From DASZBX01 sp035943635 (GTDB lineage Bacteria; Actinomycetota; Actinomycetes; Streptomycetales; Catenulisporaceae), in NCBI GenBank assembly GCA_035943635.1, contig DASZBX010000041.1, positions 1 to 59,754 on the forward strand: DNA of 59,754 bases. The letters are read 5' to 3'. The position numbers were made by a program, and so were the translations under genes. Each line of letters starts with the position of its first letter. Position 1 is the first letter of the stretch. Positions 18,107-25,859 of the stretch are shown here, in pieces. A model generated the notes under the pieces. That model did no database searches, was not told the origin of the DNA, and was given only the letters and a program-made list of their open reading frames with translations.

Positions 18107-18457
18107 GGTCAGCACCGGCCCGTCTGGGCGGCGGAACCGGCTGTGGCACGGGCTGCGACCGTCAGGGCACGGAGCGTGGTCTCGATCCCGGTGATGGTCG
18201 CGGCCGCGGAAACTCGCGCCCGCGCGGGCTTTCCCGGGGTCCCCTTCCTGCGCATCGACATGAACAGCAACATACCTCACGATCTTCGCCGCCGGGACGG
18301 CTTTGCGGGAAGCGCCCGCGAGTGGGTAAGGAGCCCAGTGTGACGACCGCGGACGGCTCGAGGGCAGCCGCCGCGCACCGGCCGGGCGCTGACCGCGCCC
18401 GGCCGTCCGGGTTCTACGATTCGAGGACGATCCCTCGGTGCGGCAGGAGGAGTGAAC
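18107..18457. promoter_or_regulatory. Divergent promoter region of sbcD-like and pepN genes
   Basis: A 350-bp region between divergent genes with no convincing coding frame. TACGAT at 18415-18420 matches the actinobacterial -10 consensus and AGGAGG at 18445-18450 is a strong ribosome site for the aminopeptidase. The second aminopeptidase copy has TACGAT in the same relative place (21142-21147), which suggests that the promoter was duplicated with the gene. No clear -35 is visible in either. Confidence 0.5.
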
Positions 18458-21004
18458 GTGGCGGTGGCGGATCTGACCCGTGCGCAGGCGCGGGCGCGGG
18501 CCGAGTTGGTGACGGTGCGCTCGTACCGGGTCGACCTGGACTTCACCTGCGGAGACGAGGTCTTCGCGACGACCTGCGAGATCCGGTTCGCGGCCGCGCG
18601 GCCGGGCGCGGGGACCTTCGTCGACCTCGTGGCGGCCCGGATCCGCCGGGCCGAGCTGAACGGCCGGCCGCTGGACGTATCCGAGTCCGGATACAGCGGC
18701 GGACGGCTGGCCCTGCCCGATCTGGCGGCCGACAACGTCCTGACCGTCGTCGCGGACTTCCGGTACACCAACGAGGGGACGGGACTGCACCGGACGGTGG
18801 ACCGGACCGACGGGAAGGTGTACCTCTACACCAAGTTCGAGCCCGCACACGCCCGCCGGGTCTACCCGAACTTCGAGCAGCCGGACCTCAAGGCGCCGTT
18901 CACGTTCAGCGTGGTCGCGCCGGACCACTGGCTGGTGCTGTCGAACGAGCCCGCCGCGGACCGGGCCGAATTGCGTCCGGGCGTGGCGCGCTGGCAGTTC
19001 CCTGCGACGCCGCCGCTGTCGACCTACGTCACGGCGGTCGTGGCCGGGGACTACTGCCTGGTGCGGGAGTCGTTCACGACCCGGCGCGGGCAGGTGATCC
19101 CGCTCGGCGTGGCGTGCCGGGCGTCGTTGGCCGGATTCCTCGGCGCGGACGAGATTTTCCGGACCACGCGGCAGGGCCTGGACTTCTTCACCGGCCTGTT
19201 CGACCTGGATTTCCCGTTCGCCAAGTACGACCAGGTGTTCGTGCCCGAATTCAGTTCCGGGGCGATGGAGAACGCCGGGTGCGTCACGTTCGCCGAGGAG
19301 ATGCTGTTCCGGTCGAAGACGACTGCGTTGCGGTACGAGATGCGGTCGAACGTGATCCTGCACGAGATGGCGCACATGTGGTTCGGCGATCTGGTCACGA
19401 TGCGCTGGTGGGGCGACCTGTGGCTGAACGAGTCCTTCGCCGACTTCAGCGGCACGCTCGCCAACTCCGAGGCGACCCGGTACACCGACGCGTGGGCGCT
19501 GTTCGCGAGCCTGCGCAAGGCTTGGGGCTACATGCAGGACCAGCTGCCGTCCACGCATCCGGTGGCGACCGACGCGCCGACGCTCAGCGCCGCGCAGGCC
19601 AACTTCGACGGGATCAGCTACGCCAAGGGCGCCTCGGTGCTCAAGCAGCTGGTCGCGTATGTGGGCCGGGAGGCGTTTTTCCGTGGCGTGCGTGAGTACT
19701 TCCTGGCGCACGCATGGGGTAATGCAGAGTTCGATGACCTGCTGGCGGCGTTGGAGCAGTCGTCGGGCAAGGATCTGCGGGAGTGGTCCGTGGCCTGGCT
19801 GCGGACGACCGGACCCAACACCCTGCATCCCGAATTCGAGCTCGACGATGAGGGCGACGGCCGGTTCACCCGGTTCGCGGTGCGCCAGGAGGCACCGGTC
19901 GGACATCCGACCCTGCGCCCGCACCACATCGCGATCGGATGTTACGACCTGAAAGACGGCGCGCTCGTCCGCACCCACCGGGTGGAGGTCGACGTGAACG
20001 GGCCCCGGACGGACGTGCCGGACCTGGTCGGCCGCCCGCGCCCGGACGTGATCCTGCTGAACGACGACGACCTCGGTTACACGCTCACCCGCTTCGACCC
20101 GCAGTCGCTGGACGTGCTCGGCGAGCACATCGGCACCTTCGAGGACCCGTTGGCGCGCGCCGTCGCCTGGTCCTCGGCGATCGACATGCTCCAGCGGGCC
20201 GAGATGAGCGTGCCGACGTTCTTCGCCATGGCCATCAACGGGATGCGCAGCGAGAGCTCGGTGAGCATGCTCCAGACCCTGCACATGGCGACCCGCGGGA
20301 TCGGGCGGCAGCTGGCCGACCCGGCCTGGCTGCCGGCCGGATTGGCGGAGCTGGCCGGGACCGGGGTCGAGCAGTTGTACGCGGCCGAGCCGGGCGGGGA
20401 CCTGCAGTTGGCGTGGGCGCAGCTGCTGACCTGGACCGCCAGCACACCGGACCAGCTGGACCTGGTCGAAGGGCTATTGGAGCGCACGACGGTTCTGCCC
20501 GGGCTCGCGGTGGACGCGGACCTGCGCTGGGCGTTGTTGCAGCGGCTCGCGGTGACCGGCCGGGCCGGGGAGGAGCGGATCGCCGCCGAACTGGCCCGGG
20601 ACGCCACCGACGCCGGGGTCCGGCAGGCACAGCGCGCGCGGGCGGGCCTGCCGGATCCTCGGCAGAAGGCCGTCGCCTGGGCGCAGTTGACCGGCGGCAG
20701 GCAGCTCGGGGTGGCGGGGATTCTGGCCGTGTCGGGAGGATTCGGGGAACCGGAGCACGCGGCGCTGCTGGCCTCGTACGCGAGTGAGTACTTTGAGTTC
20801 CTGCCGGCCTTGTGGAACGGCCGGAATGAACACATACGGTTGTTGCTGGCCAACGAACTGTTCCCGGCCACGGCCGCCGGGCCGCGGCTGCTGGACCTGT
20901 GCGACACGTTCCTGGCCGACGAGGAGTTGGACCTGTCGCTGCGCAGGGTTGTGGTCGAGGGGCGGGACAAGGTGCAGCGGATACTGCGGTCGCGGGCGTT
21001 GTGA
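18458..21004 (+). CDS. pepN: Aminopeptidase N (M1 family), copy 1
   Basis: An 848-residue zinc aminopeptidase. The substrate-anchoring GAMEN motif is near residue 268 and the zinc site HEMAH with the downstream glutamate (WLNESFAD) is near residues 302-325. An N-terminal beta domain precedes the catalytic domain, and a helical ERAP1-like C-terminal domain follows from about residue 500. It removes N-terminal residues from peptides in the cytosol; no signal peptide is seen. The GTG at 18458 is seven bases after AGGAGG; the nearer GTG at 18452 would be one base from it. A paralogue follows in tandem. Confidence 0.95.
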   Translation: MAVADLTRAQARARAELVTVRSYRVDLDFTCGDEVFATTCEIRFAAARPGAGTFVDLVAARIRRAELNGRPLDVSESGYSGGRLALPDLAADNVLTVVADFRYTNEGTGLHRTVDRTDGKVYLYTKFEPAHARRVYPNFEQPDLKAPFTFSVVAPDHWLVLSNEPAADRAELRPGVARWQFPATPPLSTYVTAVVAGDYCLVRESFTTRRGQVIPLGVACRASLAGFLGADEIFRTTRQGLDFFTGLFDLDFPFAKYDQVFVPEFSSGAMENAGCVTFAEEMLFRSKTTALRYEMRSNVILHEMAHMWFGDLVTMRWWGDLWLNESFADFSGTLANSEATRYTDAWALFASLRKAWGYMQDQLPSTHPVATDAPTLSAAQANFDGISYAKGASVLKQLVAYVGREAFFRGVREYFLAHAWGNAEFDDLLAALEQSSGKDLREWSVAWLRTTGPNTLHPEFELDDEGDGRFTRFAVRQEAPVGHPTLRPHHIAIGCYDLKDGALVRTHRVEVDVNGPRTDVPDLVGRPRPDVILLNDDDLGYTLTRFDPQSLDVLGEHIGTFEDPLARAVAWSSAIDMLQRAEMSVPTFFAMAINGMRSESSVSMLQTLHMATRGIGRQLADPAWLPAGLAELAGTGVEQLYAAEPGGDLQLAWAQLLTWTASTPDQLDLVEGLLERTTVLPGLAVDADLRWALLQRLAVTGRAGEERIAAELARDATDAGVRQAQRARAGLPDPRQKAVAWAQLTGGRQLGVAGILAVSGGFGEPEHAALLASYASEYFEFLPALWNGRNEHIRLLLANELFPATAAGPRLLDLCDTFLADEELDLSLRRVVVEGRDKVQRILRSRAL

Positions 21005-21056
21005 GGCGCGAGGTGTGAGGCGCGAGGTGTGACGTGCGTGGTGTGAGGCGTCGGTC
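21001..21056 (+). repeat. 14-bp tandem repeat between the two pepN genes
   Basis: GTGAGGCGCGAGGT occurs perfectly at 21001-21014 and 21015-21028, then in altered form at 21029-21042 and 21043-21056. The first unit contains the stop codon of the upstream aminopeptidase gene. Confidence 0.85.
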
Positions 21057-21182
21057 GCGCAGAGTGCGGGCGGAGTGGTCCGCACTTCGCCGCGCGCCCG
21101 GCGCGCCCGACTGCGGCGCCCGCAGCCGGTGGGCGGTGTCCTACGATGCCAGGGGGCAAACTCTAGGCACATAGGAGTGAAC

Positions 21183-23747
21183 GTGGCGATGGCGGACCTG
21201 ACGCGTGACGAGGCGCGTGAGCGGGCCGGGCTGTTGACGGTCCAGTCGTACGAGGTGGACCTGGACTTCACCCGCGGGGACACCGTGTTCGGGTCGACCA
21301 GCGTGATCCGGTTCACCTCGGCCCGGGTCGGCGCGGAGACGGTCGTGGACCTGATCGCCGAGCACATCCACCAGGCGACCCTGAACGGGGCCCCGGTCGA
21401 CCTGACCGAGTACGCCGACGGGCGGCTGCCGCTGCGGGATCTTGAGGCCGACAACATCCTGGCGGTCACGGCCGACTACGCGTACACGAACCAGAGCACG
21501 GGCGTCCATCGCGCGGTCGATCAGGCCGACGGCAAGATCTATCTGTACACGATGCTGTGCCCGGCCGAGGCTCGGCGGGTTTTCGCCAACTTCGACCAGC
21601 CCGATCTGAAGGCGACTTTCACGTACGCGGTCACTGCGCCGGCGCATTGGGTCGTGCTGTCGAACGCGGCTGCGCCGGAGCCTACGCCTGTGGAGGTGGA
21701 GGGTTCGGAGGATGGCGCGGTCGGGGCGGTGGCGCGGTGGCAGTTCCCGCCGACGCCGCGGCTGTCGGCGTATGTGACGGCGATCGTGGCGGGCGAGTAC
21801 GCGTACGTGCAGCAGCCGTTCACAACCCGGCGCGGGCAGGTTATTCCGCTGGGTGTGGCGTGTCGGGCGTCGTTGGCCGAGTACCTGGAACCCGAGGACA
21901 TGTTCGCCGTCACCGGGCAGGGGCTGGATTTCTACACCGACCTGTTCGACATGGACTTCCCGTTCACCAAGTACGACCAGATCTTCGTGCCCGAATTCGC
22001 CGCGGGCGCGATGGAGAACGCGGCGTGCGTCACGTTCTCCGAGAGCTTCCTGTTCCGGTCCAAGGTCACCTCACTGCTGTATGAGAGCCGCGCGATGGTG
22101 ACGCTGCACGAGATGGCGCACATGTGGTTCGGCGACTACGTGACCATGCGGTGGTGGGGCGACATCTGGCTGAACGAGTCGTTCGCAGAGTTCTGCGGGT
22201 TCTTCGCGTGCGTCGAGGCGACCCAGTACCGCGACGCCTGGACCAGCTTCGCCAGCCAGCGCAAGACCTGGGGATACACCCAGGACCAGCTGCCGACCAC
22301 CCACCCGGTGGTCTCGGACGCCCCGACCATCAACGCGGTGCTCGCCAACTTCGACGGGATCAGCTACGCCAAGGGCGCGTCGGTGCTCAAGCAGCTGGTC
22401 GCGTACGTCGGGGCGGATCAGTTCTTCGCCGGGGTGCGGGCGTATTTCGCCGAGCACGCCTGGGCGAACGCCGAGTTCGCCGACCTGCTGCGCGCGGTGG
22501 AGACGGCGTCCGGGAAGAAGGACCTGCGGCAGTGGGCGGCGGTGTGGTTGGAGACCTCCGGGCCGAACACGCTGCGCGCCGAGTTCGAGGTCGACGGGGA
22601 GGGGCGGTACACCTCGTTCGCGGTCCGGCAGGAGGCTCCGGCCGAGTATCCGACGTTGCGGCCGCATCATATTGCCACCGGTTTGTACGATTTGGAGGAC
22701 GGGGCGTTGCGGCGGGTCGCCCGGGTCGAGATCGACGCGGAGAGCGAGCTGACCCCGGTGCCGGAGTTCGTCGGGCGGGCCGGTGCCGATGTGGTGCTGT
22801 TGAATGACGAGGATCTCGGTTATGCGCTGACACGGTTCGATCCGCGGTCGCTGGAAGTTTTGACCGAGCACATCGGGACGTTCGAGCACTCGTTGAACCG
22901 GGTTGTGGCCTGGACCGCGGTGATGGACATGGCGAAGAAGGCCGAGCTGAGCATTCCGGACTTCGTGCGGATGTTGGGGGTCGGACTGAGGGCGGAGATG
23001 TCGATCAGCGTGCTCCAGACGATGCACCGGCGGTCGGAGATCATCATTCGGCAGTTCGCCGATCCGGCGTGGTTGCCGAGCGGGCTGGCCGGGCTGGCCG
23101 CAGTGGCGATCGAGGCCGTGGGCGAGGCTGAGCCGGGGGGTGATTTCCAGCTGGCGTGGGTGCAGATGTTGGGCTGGACGGCTATCACGGACGAGCAGCT
23201 CGATCTGGTGCAGGGGTTGTTGGAGGGGACGACGACGCTGCCCGGGCTGGAGGTGGACACCGGGTTGCGGTGGACGCTGCTGCACCGGTTGGTGGCGACG
23301 GGTCGGGTTGGCGCGGAGTTGATCGACGCGGAGCAGGAACGGGACGCCACGGACGCCGGGACTCGGCACGCGCGCGCTGCTCGGGCGGCTGTTCCGGATG
23401 CTGGGCGCAAGGCGGAGGCCTGGGCGTTGCTGACGGAGAGTGAGGAGCTTGGGCACCAAGGGATTGCCGTGGTGTCGGCCGGGTTTGGCGAGGCGTTGCA
23501 TGCCGAGTTGCTGGCGCCCTATGCGGTGAAGTACTTCGAGTTCTTGTCGGTGTTGGCGATGGCTCGGCATGAGCAGGTGCGGATGCGGTTGGCTGAGCAG
23601 TTGTTCCCGTTTGCTTGTGCTGGGGATGAGTTGATGCGGTTGATTGAGGATTACCTGGCCGGTTCGGAGGTTGAGCCCGGGTTGCGGCGGGTGGTTGTCG
23701 AGGCTCAGGACTTGACCCGGCAGATTCTGCGGTCTCGGGCGTTGTAG
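21183..23747 (+). CDS. pepN: Aminopeptidase N (M1 family), copy 2
   Basis: An 854-residue paralogue of the preceding gene, by eye about 60 per cent identical along its length. GAMENAACVTF lies near residue 276 and HEMAHMWFGDYVTMRWWGD with WLNESFAEF near 309-332, so the catalytic residues are intact. The start context (AGGAG, five bases, GTG) and the opening MADLTRDEAR parallel copy 1. Differences concentrate in the C-terminal helical domain, which shapes peptide access, so the pair may differ in substrate range. Third-position use drifts to G/T from about 21550 onward, unlike copy 1. Confidence 0.95.
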   Translation: MAMADLTRDEARERAGLLTVQSYEVDLDFTRGDTVFGSTSVIRFTSARVGAETVVDLIAEHIHQATLNGAPVDLTEYADGRLPLRDLEADNILAVTADYAYTNQSTGVHRAVDQADGKIYLYTMLCPAEARRVFANFDQPDLKATFTYAVTAPAHWVVLSNAAAPEPTPVEVEGSEDGAVGAVARWQFPPTPRLSAYVTAIVAGEYAYVQQPFTTRRGQVIPLGVACRASLAEYLEPEDMFAVTGQGLDFYTDLFDMDFPFTKYDQIFVPEFAAGAMENAACVTFSESFLFRSKVTSLLYESRAMVTLHEMAHMWFGDYVTMRWWGDIWLNESFAEFCGFFACVEATQYRDAWTSFASQRKTWGYTQDQLPTTHPVVSDAPTINAVLANFDGISYAKGASVLKQLVAYVGADQFFAGVRAYFAEHAWANAEFADLLRAVETASGKKDLRQWAAVWLETSGPNTLRAEFEVDGEGRYTSFAVRQEAPAEYPTLRPHHIATGLYDLEDGALRRVARVEIDAESELTPVPEFVGRAGADVVLLNDEDLGYALTRFDPRSLEVLTEHIGTFEHSLNRVVAWTAVMDMAKKAELSIPDFVRMLGVGLRAEMSISVLQTMHRRSEIIIRQFADPAWLPSGLAGLAAVAIEAVGEAEPGGDFQLAWVQMLGWTAITDEQLDLVQGLLEGTTTLPGLEVDTGLRWTLLHRLVATGRVGAELIDAEQERDATDAGTRHARAARAAVPDAGRKAEAWALLTESEELGHQGIAVVSAGFGEALHAELLAPYAVKYFEFLSVLAMARHEQVRMRLAEQLFPFACAGDELMRLIEDYLAGSEVEPGLRRVVVEAQDLTRQILRSRAL

Positions 23748-23789
23748 GAATTGTGGGTGGTGGGACTTCGGATTGCTAGTGTGTGATCT

Positions 23790-24776
23790 ATGCGCTTAGG
23801 ACTCTTCGTACCTCAGGGATGGCGGCTCGACCTGGCCGGCATCGCACCTGCCGAACACTGGAACACGATGCTTGGCGTGGCCAAGCTTGCCGAGGAGGGG
23901 CCGTTCGAGTCTCTCTGGGTCTTTGACCACTTCCACACTGTGCCCGAACCGACTGCCGAGGCGACCCACGAGGCGTGGACGCTGATGGCTGCTCTGGGTG
24001 CGGCCACCAGTACCATCCGGCTTGGTCAGATGTGTACTTGTATGGGGTACCGGAACCCGGCGTACCTGGCGAAGGTGGCGGCGACGGTCGACATCGTGTC
24101 CGGTGGGCGTACCGAGATGGGTATCGGTGCCGGGTGGTATGAGCACGAGTGGCGTGCGTACGGGTATGGGTTCCCGTCGGCCGGTGAGCGGTTGGGCATG
24201 CTCGATGAGGGCGTGCAGATCATGCGGCAGCTGTGGAGCACCGGTGTTGCCACCCTTGATGGGAAGCACTACCAGGTTGACGGCGCCATCTGTCAGCCGC
24301 TGCCGTTGCAGGAGGGCGGGATTCCGCTCTGGATTGCCGGTGGCGGGGAGAAGAAGACGCTTCGGATTGCGGCCAAGTATGCGCAGTACACGAACTTCGA
24401 TGGGAGTGTGGACGGTTTCCAGCACAAGTCCGCGCTGCTTGCGGAGCACTGCCGGGAGGTTGGGACCGAGTACGACTCGATCGTGCGGTCGGCCAACTAC
24501 AACGTCGTGATCGGTGAGACGGAGAAGGACGTTCAGGACCGGTTGGATTGGTACCAGGCTCACTATGCTCCGCTGATTTCGGCCGGGGCGTTGGAGCGCA
24601 ATTATGAGCAGATCTCCAAGGGGCCGCTGGTGGGGACTCCTGAGCAGATTGCCGAGCGGTTGAATGAGATGGGTGGGCTTGGGATGAGCTATGCCATTCT
24701 CAACTTTGCCGAGGTCGCTTATGACCGGTCCGGGGTAGAGTTGTTTGTCCGGGATGTTGTGCCGGCTTTGAACTAG
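23790..24776 (+). CDS. LLM-class F420-dependent oxidoreductase
   Basis: A 328-residue luciferase-like TIM-barrel protein. Family blocks include LGLFVPQGW at the start, ESLWVFDHFHT, TIRLGQMCTCMGYRNPAYLAK, SGGRTEMGIGAGWYEHEW and GTPEQIAERLNEM near the end. Those last blocks are characteristic of F420-using members in actinomycetes. The substrate is unknown. It begins 42 bases after the second aminopeptidase gene on the same strand. Codons are rich in G/T third positions, as in the end of that gene. Confidence 0.88.
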   Translation: MRLGLFVPQGWRLDLAGIAPAEHWNTMLGVAKLAEEGPFESLWVFDHFHTVPEPTAEATHEAWTLMAALGAATSTIRLGQMCTCMGYRNPAYLAKVAATVDIVSGGRTEMGIGAGWYEHEWRAYGYGFPSAGERLGMLDEGVQIMRQLWSTGVATLDGKHYQVDGAICQPLPLQEGGIPLWIAGGGEKKTLRIAAKYAQYTNFDGSVDGFQHKSALLAEHCREVGTEYDSIVRSANYNVVIGETEKDVQDRLDWYQAHYAPLISAGALERNYEQISKGPLVGTPEQIAERLNEMGGLGMSYAILNFAEVAYDRSGVELFVRDVVPALN

Positions 24777-24899
24777 CTGGGGTTTGTTGTTTGTGTGGGG
24801 AGTGGGGTGATGGGCCGCGACTGGCTGTTTTGGCTGGTCGCGGCTGATTGCTTTTGGGGGGTGGGGGATGGTGGGGGTCGTGGGGTTTTGTTGGGGTGG

Positions 24900-25022
24900 T
24901 CAGCATATCCAGCAGTAGAGGGTGTGGCCTTGGGGTGTGGTGGTGCTGGCCAGTGTGGCGAGGTCGGTGAGGATGTCGGCGAAGAGTTCTGGGTCGTATC
25001 CGTGCAGCTCTTCTTGCTCTAT
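24900..25022 (-). pseudogene. In-frame 3' extension behind a UGA codon
   Basis: Directly after the TGA at 25023-25025 the same frame stays open for 40 codons. It contains PELFADILTDLATLAS and ends GHTLYCWIC before a second TGA at 24900-24902. It has no ATG, GTG or TTG near its beginning, and its codon use matches the upstream part. My memory of actinomycete homologues is that they end in a similar LYCWVC motif. It therefore looks like the true C-terminus of the small upstream gene, cut off by a Trp-to-stop (TGG to TGA) change, or reached by read-through. Confidence 0.6.
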
Positions 25023-25319
25023 TCAGCGGTAAGCGGCTTGGGCGAGTTCTTCGGCGGTGGCGGAAGCCAGGGCGTGGCATAGCGCGGTGGAGGTGGCGAT
25101 GATGAATGGTGTTTCGGTGGTGATGATGCGGGGCACGTCGTCTTGGTCGAGATCTCCGGCGCTGCGGCCGGTGAGGATTTGGTCCCATTCTTCGATTGCG
25201 CTGATTGCGTCGAAGTTGCCGAATGTCAGGGTCTCGAATGTATCGTCTGGTCCGTTTTGAAGGATGCTGACGGCTGCCTGGTCGTTGGGGGCGGTGAAGA
25301 ACTTCACGATGGTGCTCAT
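25023..25319 (-). CDS. Small conserved hypothetical protein, ended by an in-frame UGA
   Basis: A 98-residue product with no domain of known function. It starts STIVKFFTAPNDQAAVSIL and includes LTFGNFDAISAIEEWDQIL, with a conserved-looking GNFD and EW pattern. The function is unknown. The ATG at 25319 is the only reasonable start. The frame continues past its stop with coding character for 40 more codons, so the ancestral protein was probably about 139 residues. A dispersed repeat copy lies 80-180 bp upstream in the same orientation. Confidence 0.6.
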   Translation of the reverse strand: MSTIVKFFTAPNDQAAVSILQNGPDDTFETLTFGNFDAISAIEEWDQILTGRSAGDLDQDDVPRIITTETPFIIATSTALCHALASATAEELAQAAYR

Positions 25320-25396
25320 TTGCCCATGATGCTTGGTTGCGGTGGCGGCTTGGCTGTGGGGGTGGTTGGTGGTTGCGTTGGGTGTGCAGTTGCGTT

Positions 25397-25500
25397 TACT
25401 GCTGTGCCTCCGGCGGGCCAGGAACCCCCAAGGATCCACGGTCCGTGGGTTGGCTTGGGGTTCGTGGGGGGTTACGTGGGGTGTCGGCTCCGGCTGTGCG
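25397..25500 (-). repeat. Dispersed repeat, copy B
   Basis: The 41 bases 25397-25437 are the exact reverse complement of 771-811. Beyond the core, the reverse-complement text around 25460-25500 (CCGACACC, GTAACCC) still aligns loosely with 727-760. The two copies are 24.6 kb apart. Neither overlaps a recognisable gene. Confidence 0.85.
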
Positions 25501-25680
25501 CTTGCGCGCGTGGGGTCCGAACTGCCGCGGTCGTGGGTGGTGGGGGAGGTCGGTTGGGCGGGTGTGCGTGGCGTGGGTGGGGTAGGCGGCGGGCGGTGTG
25601 GGTGGGGTAGGCGGTGCGTGGTGCGGGTGGCGCGGGTGGGGTTGGTTGGGCGGGTGTGGGTGGTGTGGGTCGGTTCCTTG
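25440..25680 (+). repeat. G/T-rich low-complexity DNA with a 17-bp direct repeat
   Basis: The plus strand is almost purely G and T with scattered C. GTGGGTGGGGTAGGCGG occurs at 25573-25589 and again at 25598-25614. Runs of three to four G recur every few bases, so G-quadruplex formation is possible. No credible gene is present on either strand. Confidence 0.7.
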
Positions 25681-25802
25681 ACAGGGCTTCGATGCTGTGC
25701 GAAATTCCCCGTGTGCACAGCGTTCTGACAGCGCTGTCGTGACGAATTCTGACCCCTTCGTGCGGAGGGGATTCTCCAGCCGGGAGTTGACAACGTTGTC
25801 AA
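25678..25802 (+). promoter_or_regulatory. Promoter region with two related palindromes, likely LacI-family operators
   Basis: TTGACAACGTTGTCAA at 25787-25802 is a perfect 16-bp palindrome with the central CG usual for LacI-family sites. GACAGCGCTGTC at 25727-25738 is a perfect 12-bp palindrome of the same pattern (TGACA-RCGYT-GTC). Their centres are 62 bp apart, about six helical turns. A TTGACA at 25678-25683 could be a -35 box. The downstream gene is a secreted GH92 enzyme and the next one encodes a LacI-type regulator, which is the natural candidate to bind here. Confidence 0.65.
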
Positions 25803-25859
25803 ACGTGCCCCTACCAGCGGCTTTGGGCTGCTGTTCTGCCTGGAAGGGATCTGCCTAGC

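Noticed and set aside
18115..20284. Long minus-strand open frame continuing upstream of the SbcD-like gene
   Set aside because: It runs antisense through the catalytic region of aminopeptidase N; the SbcD motifs begin only at about 18106.
24795..25082. 95-codon plus-strand gene
   Set aside because: It is antisense to the coding-like tail of the UGA-interrupted gene and is Gly/Val-rich only because of the G/T-rich strand.
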